DNA of 64,000 nucleotides from Candidatus Phosphoribacter hodrii (lineage in GTDB: Bacteria > Actinomycetota > Actinomycetes > Actinomycetales > Dermatophilaceae), in assembly GCA_016707175.1 (NCBI GenBank), contig JADJIB010000002.1, positions 814,501 to 878,500 of the forward strand, in the 5' to 3' direction. The notes beneath the pieces are model-generated. The model saw nothing but the letters and a program-made list of their open reading frames with translations. It had not been told where the DNA came from and ran no database searches. Positions 18,498 to 26,478 of this stretch are shown here, one piece after another. The stretch's first letter is position 1. Each line of letters begins with the position of its first letter. The position numbers and the translations under genes were made by a program.

Positions 18498-19751
18498 TTG
18501 CGCACCCAGATCGAGGGCTCGCTCGCGGTTGCCCAGGCGGTCGCCGCGTGTCGGCCGCAGGTCATCTGTGCCTACCCCATCTCGCCCCAAACGCACATCG
18601 TCGAAGGCCTCTCGGCCATCGTCAAGCGTGGCGAGTTGCCCGGCTGCGAATACCTCAACGTCGAAAGCGAGTTCGCTGCGATGTCGGGGGCCATCGGGGC
18701 TTCGGCAGCCGGTGCGCGGTCCTACACGGCCACCGCCAGCCAGGGCCTGCTCTACATGGTGGAGGCCGTCTACAACGCCAGCGGGCTCGGGTTGCCGATC
18801 GTCATGACGGTCGCCAACCGGGCCATCGGCGCGCCGATCAACATCTGGAACGACCACACCGACTCGATGAGTCAGCGCGACTCCGGCTGGATCCAGCTGT
18901 ATGCCGAGACCAACCAGGAGGCGGTCGACCTGCACGTGCAGGCCTTCCGGATCGCCGAAGAGCTGTCCCTGCCCGTCATGGTCTGCATGGACGGCTTCAT
19001 CCTCACCCACGCGGTCGAAGAGGTCGACGTGCCCGAGGCCGCCGACGTCGCGCGGTTCCTGCCGCCGTTCGAGCCGCGCCAGGTGCTCGACCCGGCCAAC
19101 CCCGTGTCGATCGGTGCGATGGTCGGCCCCGAGGCGTTCACCGAGGTCCGCTACCTCGCCCACGAGCGCCAGATGCAGGCCCTTGACCTCATCCCCGCGG
19201 TGGCTGCCGAGTTCCAGGCGGTCTTCGGCCGCGACTCCGGCGGGCTGCTGCACACCTACGAGATCGAGGACGCCGAGACCGTCGTCATCGCGCTCGGGTC
19301 GGTGCTGGGCACGATCAAGGACGTCGTCGACGAGCGACGGGCCCGAGGCGAGAAGATCGGCGTCCTCGGGATCACCTCGTTCCGGCCGTTCCCGCTCAAG
19401 GCCGTCGAGGCCGCGATCGGCAACGCCAAGCGCTTCGTCTGCCTCGAGAAGGCCTTCTCGGTGGGCATCGGCGGCATCGTCTCCTCGCACGTGCGGATGG
19501 CGATGTCCTCACACCCGATCAAGAACTACACGGTCGTCGCCGGCCTCGGCGGTCGACCGATCCTCAAGACCTCGCTGAACGACATGCTCGACCAAGCGAC
19601 CACCGACTCGTTGGAGCCGCTGACCTTCCTCGACCTGGACACCGACCTCGTCGAGCGCGAAATCGCCCGCAACCGGGCGGAGCGCCGCTCGGGACCGGCC
19701 GCCGAGAACATGCTCCGCGACCTGGGTGGCTCCCGCCCCGTGACGGTCTGA
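18498..19751 (+). CDS. porA: Pyruvate:ferredoxin oxidoreductase alpha subunit
   Basis: Pyrimidine-binding and core subunit of the enzyme that converts pyruvate and CoA to acetyl-CoA, CO2 and reduced ferredoxin. The 417 residues start LRTQIEGSLAVAQAV and show AYPISPQT, NVESEFAAMSG and TATASQGLLYM, all typical of PorA. I chose the TTG at 18498 because it sits after TAGGAG and directly follows the porG stop; the longer open frame above it is shadow of porG. Substrate preference (pyruvate or 2-oxoglutarate) cannot be fixed from sequence alone, but the neighbouring pyruvate-using transcarboxylase favours pyruvate. Confidence 0.88.
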   Translation: MRTQIEGSLAVAQAVAACRPQVICAYPISPQTHIVEGLSAIVKRGELPGCEYLNVESEFAAMSGAIGASAAGARSYTATASQGLLYMVEAVYNASGLGLPIVMTVANRAIGAPINIWNDHTDSMSQRDSGWIQLYAETNQEAVDLHVQAFRIAEELSLPVMVCMDGFILTHAVEEVDVPEAADVARFLPPFEPRQVLDPANPVSIGAMVGPEAFTEVRYLAHERQMQALDLIPAVAAEFQAVFGRDSGGLLHTYEIEDAETVVIALGSVLGTIKDVVDERRARGEKIGVLGITSFRPFPLKAVEAAIGNAKRFVCLEKAFSVGIGGIVSSHVRMAMSSHPIKNYTVVAGLGGRPILKTSLNDMLDQATTDSLEPLTFLDLDTDLVEREIARNRAERRSGPAAENMLRDLGGSRPVTV

Positions 19752-19767
19752 CCAGGAGGACGCTGAC

Positions 19768-20865
19768 ATGACGACCAACGACACCACGACCGACCCGGCG
19801 GGTTTCCACCACGGGATTGTTCCCGAAGTGCTGCATGAGCAGCCGGCGAGCAAGCCGGTGAAGTTCTACCAGGTGGGCTCCTTCGCCGTCGGAAACCGAC
19901 TGCTGCCGTTGGAGGTCCGCTCGGTCCAGTCCGACCCCAACCGCACCAACTCCCTCACCTCCGGCCACCGGGCCTGCCAAGGATGCGGCGAGGCGCTCGG
20001 CGCCCGCTACGCCCTCGACGCGGCGATGCACGCGGCGGACGGCAAGATCGTCGCCGTCAACGCCACCGGCTGCCTTGAGGTGTTCTCCACGCCCTACCCC
20101 GAGACCTCGTGGCGCGTGGCCTGGCTGCACTCGCTGTTCGGCAACGCTCCGGCCGTCGCATCCGGCGTCGCGGCGGCATACAAGGCCATGGGACGCAGCG
20201 ACGTGCGGGTGGTCGCCCAGGGCGGCGACGGCGGCACTGTCGACATCGGGTTCGGCTGTCTGTCAGGGATGTTCGAGCGCAACGACGACGTGCTCTACAT
20301 CTGTTACGACAACGAGGCCTACATGAACACCGGCATCCAGCGCTCCGGGGCCACTCCCCCGGCCGCGCGGACCGCCACGACGCAGGCCGTCGGCGAGGAC
20401 CCAGGCAACACCTTCGGGCAGGGCAAGGACCTCCCCCGGATCGCCATGGCCCACGAGATCCCTTACGTCGCAACGGCATCGGTCGCCGACCTGCGCGACC
20501 TCGAGGCCAAGGTCCACCGGGCCATGTCGATGCGCGGCGCGCGCTACATCCACGTCATGGTCCCGTGCCCGCTCGGCTGGGGCACCGCCTCGGGCGACAC
20601 GATCAAGGTTGCTCGACTGGCGACCCAGAGTGGCATCTTCCCCGTCTTCGAGGCTGAGTACGGCGAGGTCGTCGCGTCCTCCCCCATCCGCCGTCAGGTG
20701 CCTGTCGAGGACTACCTCAAGGGCCAGAAGCGCTTCGCCCACCTGTTCTCACCGACCCGCCGGCAGGACGTCATCGACCGAATGCAGGCCCAGGCCGACC
20801 GCAACATCCGCCGTTACAACCTGCTGCCGACGGCCGGCGCCACCGAGACGAAAGCCCAGGACTGA
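19768..20865 (+). CDS. porB: Pyruvate:ferredoxin oxidoreductase beta subunit
   Basis: Thiamine-diphosphate and iron-sulfur subunit, 365 residues. Visible are HRACQGCGEALGAR (first cluster cysteines), NATGCLEV, the ThDP-binding signature GDGGTVDIG, and YDNEAYMNTGIQRS. AGGAGG lies before the ATG. The stop overlaps the start of the next gene (TGATG), indicating translational coupling with the electron-transfer subunit. Confidence 0.92.
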   Translation: MTTNDTTTDPAGFHHGIVPEVLHEQPASKPVKFYQVGSFAVGNRLLPLEVRSVQSDPNRTNSLTSGHRACQGCGEALGARYALDAAMHAADGKIVAVNATGCLEVFSTPYPETSWRVAWLHSLFGNAPAVASGVAAAYKAMGRSDVRVVAQGGDGGTVDIGFGCLSGMFERNDDVLYICYDNEAYMNTGIQRSGATPPAARTATTQAVGEDPGNTFGQGKDLPRIAMAHEIPYVATASVADLRDLEAKVHRAMSMRGARYIHVMVPCPLGWGTASGDTIKVARLATQSGIFPVFEAEYGEVVASSPIRRQVPVEDYLKGQKRFAHLFSPTRRQDVIDRMQAQADRNIRRYNLLPTAGATETKAQD

Positions 20866-22493
20866 TGGACAAGCCCTTTGCGATCACCCTCGACCTCGGT
20901 TCGAGCCTGGCCAACCACACCGGGTCCTGGCGCACCGAGAAGCCTCTCTACGTCGACCTTTTGCCCCCGTGCAACCAGGGCTGCCCCGCCGGCGAGAACA
21001 TCCAGCAATGGCTGTTCCACGCTGAGGAGGGCAACTACAAGGCGGCCTGGCGGCAACTGACCCAAGACAACCCGTTCCCGGCGATCATGGGCCGGGTCTG
21101 CTACCACCCGTGCGAGACCGCCTGTAACCGGGCCCAGGTCGACGAAGCGGTCGGCATCAACGCCGTCGAGCGCTTCCTCGGCGACCAGGCCCTCGAGCTG
21201 GGTTGGGCGTTCGAGCCTCCAGCCGCCGAACTGCTCACGGGCAAGCGGGTCCTCGTCATCGGTGCCGGCCCCTCGGGGCTGTCGGCGGCATACCACCTGC
21301 GCCGACTCGGCCACGAGGTGACGGTGCGCGACGCGGGCCCGATGGCCGGCGGGATGATGCGCTTTGGCATCCCCTCCTACCGGTTGCCGCGCAACATCCT
21401 CGACGCCGAGGTCAAGCGGATCACCGACATCGGGGTCACCCTCGAGCTCAACACCAAGGTGAGTGACCTGGAGGGTGCGCTGGCCGAGGGCTTCGAGGCG
21501 GTCTTCCTCGCCGTCGGCGCGCACATCGGCAAGCGGGCCTACATCCCGGCCGGCTCGTCGGCCAAGATCCTCGACGCGGTGAGCTACCTGCACGACGTGG
21601 AGACCCAGGAAGAGAAGCCCATGCTGGGGCGCCGGGTCGTCGTCTACGGCGGCGGCAACACGGCCATCGACGCCGCGCGCACGGCCAAGCGCCTTGGCGC
21701 GGAAGAGGCGATCATCGTCTACCGCCGCAACCGCGACAAGATGCCGGCGCACGACTTCGAGGTCCAGGAGGCGCAGGAGGAAGGCATCCTGCTCAAGTGG
21801 CTCTCGACGATCAAGCACGTCGACGAAGGCAAGATGGTCGTCGAGAAGATGGCTCTCGACGAGACCGGATTCCCGCAGCCCACAGGCGAATTCGAGGAGT
21901 TGGAAGCCGACTCGCTCATCCTTGCTCTGGGGCAAGAGGCCGACCTGAGCTTCCTTGAGGGCGTTGCCGGCATCACCGTCGCCGACGGTGTGGTCGCGGT
22001 CGACGGCACGATGATGACCGGCCGCGCGGGCATCTTCGCCGGTGGTGACATGGTTCCGGCCGAGCGCACGGTGACCGTCGCCGTCGGACACGGCAAGAAG
22101 GCGGCTCGCTACATCGACGGCTACCTGCGCGGCACGGCATACACCCCGCCGGCCAAGCACGCGGTGGCGACCTTCGAGAAGCTCACCACCTGGTACTACG
22201 CCGATGCCCCCCACCAGCACCGCGAGCACCTCGAAGGTGCCCGCCGGGCGTCGACCTTCGACGAGGTCGTGACCGGGCTCGATGAGGAGACCGCGCAGTT
22301 CGAAGCGCGCCGGTGCATGTCGTGCGGCAACTGCTTCGCCTGCGACAACTGCTTCGGTGTCTGCCCGGACAACGCGGTCAAGAAGACCAGCATCGGCCAC
22401 GGCTACGAGATCGACTACGACTACTGCAAGGGCTGCGGCATGTGCGTCGCGGAGTGCCCGTGCGGGTCGATCCACATGGTCCCCGAGGACTGA
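20865..22493 (+). CDS. GltD-like FAD/NAD(P) oxidoreductase fused to PorD ferredoxin
   Basis: A 542-residue fusion that probably carries electrons between the PorABG core, its own ferredoxin clusters and NAD(P). The N-terminus has the GltD-type iron-sulfur region (CNQGCPAGENI near residue 36, then CYHPCETACNRAQ). An FAD-binding motif VIGAGPSGLSAAYHL lies near 128 and an NAD(P)-binding motif VYGGGNTAIDAARTA near 260. The last 65 residues are a two-cluster ferredoxin: CMSCGNCFACDNC, then CKGCGMCVAECPCG. In classical enzymes PorD is a separate small ferredoxin subunit; here it is joined to a nucleotide-linked flavoprotein, which would let the complex use NAD(P)H directly. It is the last gene of the operon, followed by a hairpin. 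Confidence 0.85.
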   Translation: MDKPFAITLDLGSSLANHTGSWRTEKPLYVDLLPPCNQGCPAGENIQQWLFHAEEGNYKAAWRQLTQDNPFPAIMGRVCYHPCETACNRAQVDEAVGINAVERFLGDQALELGWAFEPPAAELLTGKRVLVIGAGPSGLSAAYHLRRLGHEVTVRDAGPMAGGMMRFGIPSYRLPRNILDAEVKRITDIGVTLELNTKVSDLEGALAEGFEAVFLAVGAHIGKRAYIPAGSSAKILDAVSYLHDVETQEEKPMLGRRVVVYGGGNTAIDAARTAKRLGAEEAIIVYRRNRDKMPAHDFEVQEAQEEGILLKWLSTIKHVDEGKMVVEKMALDETGFPQPTGEFEELEADSLILALGQEADLSFLEGVAGITVADGVVAVDGTMMTGRAGIFAGGDMVPAERTVTVAVGHGKKAARYIDGYLRGTAYTPPAKHAVATFEKLTTWYYADAPHQHREHLEGARRASTFDEVVTGLDEETAQFEARRCMSCGNCFACDNCFGVCPDNAVKKTSIGHGYEIDYDYCKGCGMCVAECPCGSIHMVPED

Positions 22494-22520
22494 GCCGCGA
22501 CAGACTGACGCACTTCTCCG

Positions 22521-22560
22521 GTATGCCGGGTGCTCGCCGTCGCGGCAGGCACCCGGCATC
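22521..22560. terminator. Hairpin between convergent por and tobH-like genes
   Basis: Arms 22523-22533 and 22549-22559 form 11 perfect base pairs with a 15-base loop. The left arm contains GTATGCCG; the right arm has the partial copy CGGCAT. It lies between two convergent stops and could serve both strands. Confidence 0.6.
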
Positions 22561-22573
22561 CGCGTTCTGAGGG

Positions 22574-23770
22574 TCAGCGGCCGTGGTCGCGCAGCGCCCG
22601 GACGTGCGCCGACACCCCTGGATCCAGGCCCAGGCCCAGCGCGAGATAGGTCGCCGCGAAATCGACCAGGCCGATGAGGTCGGCCAGTTGTTCCAACGGA
22701 TGGCCCGGCTCGGCCCGGCGCTCGTGAACCCGCACTCCGGCGTCCATTGCTGCCGTCGCGACCGCATCGCCGAGGTCGTCGGTGTCTTCGGGCATCGAGC
22801 CGCCGACGCCTGCGGGCGTCATCCCGGCAGCCAGCGCTCCCCGCAACATGAGCAGGACCAGTCGCGGATCGGGGGCGCCGTCCAGGAAGGGGTCGCGGAA
22901 GATGTCGTCGACGGCCGAGGCCAGGTCGGGCTCGCGGGCTCCGTGGCGCGTATAGGGCCCGTCGAGGAGCGCCACGACCTCGGAAGCGCTGCCGGGCAAC
23001 TCGCCGACCGTCGCCGGCACGCGAGCGGTCCGGGCAAGCATCATCGCGGCCCGGCGGGCGGCGACCCCCGCCACCGCGCCGTCCCCGAGCACCACGGGAA
23101 GTCCCCCGGACAGGTCGGCCGCCAGGAGCTTGGCCGGGTTGACGAACGCCTCCGAGGACGGCCGGTATGCCGCCGCACCGGCATCGAGGCGGTCAGCCAC
23201 GGCTTCGAGCAGGTCGGGTCCGGTCCTGGCCAGGCCCAACACGTCAGCAGCCAGCAGGACCGGCGTCAGCAGGGCCCAGAGGGCCGTGCGGCTGGACGTC
23301 GCACCGGCAGGCAGCCCGACATGGATGCCGCGGGCCGAGGCGCAGACGGCGGCCAACGGCGAGTCATCAGCGCCCACGGTGAGCAGCGATGCCCCGCGTC
23401 GGGCAGCCGCCGCAGCCAGGGCCAGCGGTCCGGCGGCCCGACCCGACTCCGACACCGCAATGACCAGGTCGAGGGTCCCCACCCACCCCGGAAGGGGCGG
23501 TGTCCCTGCCGTGCTGATCGGCACCGGAGACCCCGGCTCGGCCACCATCTGCAAGGTGTCACCGATGACCCCCGTGCCACCCCGCGCGGCAACGAGCACC
23601 CCGCGCGGACGAACCCCTCCGGCGACGCGGGCGATGCCGGCCTCTTGGGCCAACCCGAGCGATTGGCGGACCTGGGCTCCGGCGGTGGCCAGCGCTCGCA
23701 GCGTTCCCCGGCTGTCCAGCCGCTCGCGCTCGGCCTCGTCGTCGACGAGTCTGTCGTCCCAGCGCGGCAT
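22574..23770 (-). CDS. SIS-domain protein, TobH / phosphosugar isomerase-like
   Basis: A 398-residue protein with two sugar-isomerase (SIS) halves, related to bifunctional phosphoglucose/phosphomannose isomerases and to mycobacterial TobH, which sits next to manB in the same order. Visible are a first SIS half with GVLVAARGGTGVIGD and LVIAVSESGRAAGPLALA, and a C-terminal half ending LGLDPGVSAHVRALRDHGR. The catalytic role of this family in mannose metabolism is unproven. The start was set at MPRWDDRLVDD, which has AAGGAGGAG upstream and contains an octamer across the ATG. It follows manB by 47 bases in an operon. Confidence 0.75.
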   Translation of the reverse strand: MPRWDDRLVDDEAERERLDSRGTLRALATAGAQVRQSLGLAQEAGIARVAGGVRPRGVLVAARGGTGVIGDTLQMVAEPGSPVPISTAGTPPLPGWVGTLDLVIAVSESGRAAGPLALAAAAARRGASLLTVGADDSPLAAVCASARGIHVGLPAGATSSRTALWALLTPVLLAADVLGLARTGPDLLEAVADRLDAGAAAYRPSSEAFVNPAKLLAADLSGGLPVVLGDGAVAGVAARRAAMMLARTARVPATVGELPGSASEVVALLDGPYTRHGAREPDLASAVDDIFRDPFLDGAPDPRLVLLMLRGALAAGMTPAGVGGSMPEDTDDLGDAVATAAMDAGVRVHERRAEPGHPLEQLADLIGLVDFAATYLALGLGLDPGVSAHVRALRDHGR

Positions 23771-23817
23771 ACCGGCTCCTCCTTGGGGTGCGAACCCGAC
23801 CGAGATCGGGCGTCTGC

Positions 23818-25512
23818 TCAGACCGGCTTGCGGGCCAGATCGGCAAGCAGGACGGGGATCCCGCCCTCGATCGGATAGGCCAACCCGCACTCGGGTGAGG
23901 TGCAGACCAACTCAGGACCGGCTGGGCCGGTCTCGTCGCGCAGCGGCTCGCGACAGGCCGGGCAGCGCAGGATCTCGCGCAGCCAAGGCTCCAGGCTGGC
24001 CGCCTCCTCAGACGGCTGTGCCGGGGCCGCCGCAGCGTCCGGCACTGCTGGCGCCGACTGGCGCAGCAGGCCGAGGACGCAGTCGCGGATCGAAGCCATC
24101 GTGGCGGCGTCGGCCGCCTCGACGTTGAGGCGCAGCAACGGCTCGGTGTTGGAGGCCCGGACGTTGAACCACCACATCGGCTCCCCGAGGTGGCGCACCG
24201 TGGTGCCGTCGAGGGTGTCGATCTCGACCGGCCCCTGCGCGCGCGCCCAGTCCAGCGCACGCGTCGTCGCGGCCTCCCGGTCGGCGACCGTCGAGTTGAT
24301 CTCGCCGGACGCGGCATACCTCTCGTATGCCGCCCCGAGCACGGACAGCGGTGCGTCCGACTCCCCGAGGGCGGCCAGCACGTGCAGCGCGGCGAGCATG
24401 CCCGTGTCGGCGAACCAGAAGTCGCGGAAGTAGTAGTGAGCCGAGTGTTCGCCGCCGAAAACCGCTGCAGCCGAGGCCATTTCGGCCTTGATGAAGGAGT
24501 GACCCACGCGGGTGCGGACGGGCACGGCCCCAAGCTCGGTGACGATCTCGGGCACGGCGAGTGACGTGATGACGTTGTGGACGATCCGGACCTGGCTCAC
24601 ATCGTCGCCGCCGGCGACGGCCCGGGCGATCTCGCGAGCGGCCACGAGCGCCGTGATGGCGCTGGGGCTCACCGGCTCACCGCGCTCATCGACGACGAAG
24701 CACCGATCGGCGTCACCGTCGAACGCTAGGCCGATGTCGGCACCCTGCTCGACGACGGCACGCTGGAGGTCACGCAGGTTCTCCGGCTCGAGGGGGTTGG
24801 CCTCGTGGTTGGGGAAGGTGCCGTCCAACTCGAAGTAGAGCGGAATGACCTCCAGGGGCAGTTCCGCCAGCCCGGCGCCCGTCTCGAGGACCGCGGGCAC
24901 GGTGTGGCCCCCCATGCCGTTGCCCGCGTCGACGACGACCCGCAACCGGCGGTTGCCGGACAGGTCGACCAGCGACCGCAGGAAGGCGGCGTAGTCCGCC
25001 AACACATCCCGGTGAGTGACCGCTCCGAGGCGCCCCGCCGCGTCGGTGGCCGCGACGGCGGCACCATCGGTGGCAGCGTTGTTGAGCAGTGTCTGGGCCA
25101 GGTCGCGGACCTGGGCCAACCCGGTGTCCTGACCGACGGGGCGAGCCCCGGCCCGACACATCTTGATGCCGTTGTACTGCGCCGGGTTGTGGCTTGCGGT
25201 GAACATCGCGCCCGGCAGGTCGAGGGCGCCACTGGCGTAATAGAGCTGGTCGGTCGAGGCGAGGCCGATGATGATGACGTCGATCCCGGTCTCGGCGACA
25301 CCGTCGGCGAACGCAGCCGACAACTCCGGCGAGCTGGGTCGCATGTCGTAACCGACCACCACCGTTGCGGCCCCGTCGGGGAGCGCGACGATCTCGGCGA
25401 AGGCGCGCCCGAGGGCACGGGCGACGGTGGTGTTGAGTTGGGCCGGGACCACGCCGCGCACGTCGTATGCCTTGACGAACTGGGTCAGGTCAGGGATGTC
25501 ACGGCTCGTCAC
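23818..25512 (-). CDS. manB: Phosphomannomutase with C-terminal Trm112-like zinc domain
   Basis: Interconverts mannose-6-phosphate and mannose-1-phosphate for GDP-mannose and glycan synthesis. The mutase core (first 460 residues or so) starts VTSRDIPDLTQFVKAYDVRG and has the phosphoserine loop TASHNPAQYNG, the metal loop FDGDADRCF and the C-terminal substrate loop RASNTEPLLRLN. After an Ala/Pro linker the last 65 residues form a Trm112-type domain with zinc cysteines (CPACREPL and CTSPECG) and IEGGIPVLL. Trm112-like genes in actinobacteria usually stand alone beside manB, so this is a fusion. The GTG start has TAGGCT exactly 7 bases upstream, a leaderless promoter inside the operon. Open frame above the GTG has no homology. 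Confidence 0.88.
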   Translation of the reverse strand: MTSRDIPDLTQFVKAYDVRGVVPAQLNTTVARALGRAFAEIVALPDGAATVVVGYDMRPSSPELSAAFADGVAETGIDVIIIGLASTDQLYYASGALDLPGAMFTASHNPAQYNGIKMCRAGARPVGQDTGLAQVRDLAQTLLNNAATDGAAVAATDAAGRLGAVTHRDVLADYAAFLRSLVDLSGNRRLRVVVDAGNGMGGHTVPAVLETGAGLAELPLEVIPLYFELDGTFPNHEANPLEPENLRDLQRAVVEQGADIGLAFDGDADRCFVVDERGEPVSPSAITALVAAREIARAVAGGDDVSQVRIVHNVITSLAVPEIVTELGAVPVRTRVGHSFIKAEMASAAAVFGGEHSAHYYFRDFWFADTGMLAALHVLAALGESDAPLSVLGAAYERYAASGEINSTVADREAATTRALDWARAQGPVEIDTLDGTTVRHLGEPMWWFNVRASNTEPLLRLNVEAADAATMASIRDCVLGLLRQSAPAVPDAAAAPAQPSEEAASLEPWLREILRCPACREPLRDETGPAGPELVCTSPECGLAYPIEGGIPVLLADLARKPV

Positions 25513-25541
25513 GAACGGCAGCCTAGCGCGGTGGCCAGGGG

Positions 25542-25937
25542 TCAGTTGTTCGGCAGGGCCCTCAGGTGACCCCGGCGTGCGCCGGTCGCCGGGGAGGCCT
25601 CGGCCGCGCCTGGGGCGCTTGACTGCGAGGGGCTCGAAGGGGGGCTCAATGGGGCGCGCGAGCGGGGCCGTCCGGCCTCGCGGACCGCGTCGGCGAGGGC
25701 GAGCAGGTCGTCGGATGAGGGTGCCGGCGGGCTCGGGTCGAAGGCCAGACGGACCACATCCCACCCCCGCGGGACGGTCAGCCGTTCGGCGTGCTGCCCG
25801 CACAGGTCGTAGGTGTGCGGTTCGGCATAGGTGGCCAAGGGGCCGAGCACGGCGGTCTGGTCGGCATAGACGTAGGTCAGGGTGGCAACGGCCGACCGCC
25901 GACACCCCGTCTTGGAACACTGCCGAGTCAAGCCCAC
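25542..25937 (-). CDS. DUF3499 protein
   Basis: Conserved actinobacterial protein of unknown function, 131 residues. The N-terminal half shows RQCSKTGC, ATLTYVYAD, YDLCGQHAERLT and PRGWDVVRL; the spaced cysteines and histidine suggest a metal-binding fold. The C-terminal part is Pro/Ser/Ala-rich and probably disordered. It is immediately upstream of manB (29-base gap), as in mycobacteria (Rv3258c-type). The GTG start is supported by TAGAGT 6 bases before it, a leaderless arrangement. Confidence 0.8.
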   Translation of the reverse strand: MGLTRQCSKTGCRRSAVATLTYVYADQTAVLGPLATYAEPHTYDLCGQHAERLTVPRGWDVVRLAFDPSPPAPSSDDLLALADAVREAGRPRSRAPLSPPSSPSQSSAPGAAEASPATGARRGHLRALPNN

Positions 25938-25943
25938 GCGGGC

Positions 25944-26031
25944 ACTCTAAACCCGGGCCGGGTGTATGCCGCCTCGGCGCGCCGCAGCCGGCCCGCGGAC
26001 CCGGGCACACGGCATACCCGCGCCGTAGAGT
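25944..26031. promoter_or_regulatory. Divergent leaderless promoters, DUF3499 and metallopeptidase-like genes
   Basis: A minus-strand -10 TAGAGT (25944-25949) lies 6 bases from the DUF3499 GTG. A plus-strand -10 TAGAGT (26026-26031) lies 7 bases from the metallopeptidase-like GTG. Between them are two inward-facing octamers (25964, 26010). Their 8-bp arms are 38 bases apart, so this pair is not an obvious terminator. Confidence 0.55.
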
Positions 26032-26038
26032 GGAGCGC

Positions 26039-26470
26039 GTGAACCGTGACGATCCCCGCGCGCCGCGCACCCGCCGCCGCCATGGCCGCGGGGTGCGGGG
26101 TCCGCTGGCATGGCCTCCGGTTCCGGCGATGCGCAGCCGCGCGGAGCGGTTCGACGAGTTGGTCATGGACGCGGCAACCCGGTTCGAAGGGCACTGGGGA
26201 CGGCCGTTCCCGGCCTTCGAGCTGGGGGTCGAGGACGTGCCCCCGAGCGATCCCGCCCCGTGGGAGCACGAGGAGGTGCCCCTCGGTCGGTTCTTCGCGT
26301 CCGATGCCCGCCGCGAGGCGCGCGTCGTCATCTATCGGCGACCCATCGAGACCCGCGCGCAGGCGCCCTCGGATTTGGCCCTGCTCGTCGACGAGGTCGT
26401 CGCCGAGCAGTTGGCTGCGCTGCTCGGTGTGAGCCCGCGCGACCTGGATCCTGGCTACGACGGCGACTGA
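26039..26470 (+). CDS. Metallopeptidase-family protein (zincin-like, DUF1025 type)
   Basis: A 143-residue protein matching the small actinobacterial family annotated as metallopeptidase that sits between DUF3499 and whiB2 (Rv3259-type). An Arg-rich N-terminus is followed by the conserved SRAERFDELVMDA, RPFPAFELGVEDVP and VVIYRRPIE blocks. The helix that would carry the zinc motif reads LVDEVVAEQLAALLG, with no HExxH, so catalytic activity is doubtful. The GTG start at 26039 was chosen because TAGAGT lies exactly 7 bases upstream; an in-frame GTG at 26030 is possible. Its end is 8 bases from the convergent DUF5719 stop. Confidence 0.7.
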   Translation: MNRDDPRAPRTRRRHGRGVRGPLAWPPVPAMRSRAERFDELVMDAATRFEGHWGRPFPAFELGVEDVPPSDPAPWEHEEVPLGRFFASDARREARVVIYRRPIETRAQAPSDLALLVDEVVAEQLAALLGVSPRDLDPGYDGD

Positions 26471-26478
26471 GCGCGCCG

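Noticed and set aside
25513..26331. N-terminal extension of manB by about 270 residues
   Set aside because: It overlaps the DUF3499 gene in another frame and has shadow composition; a leaderless -10 marks the GTG at 25512.
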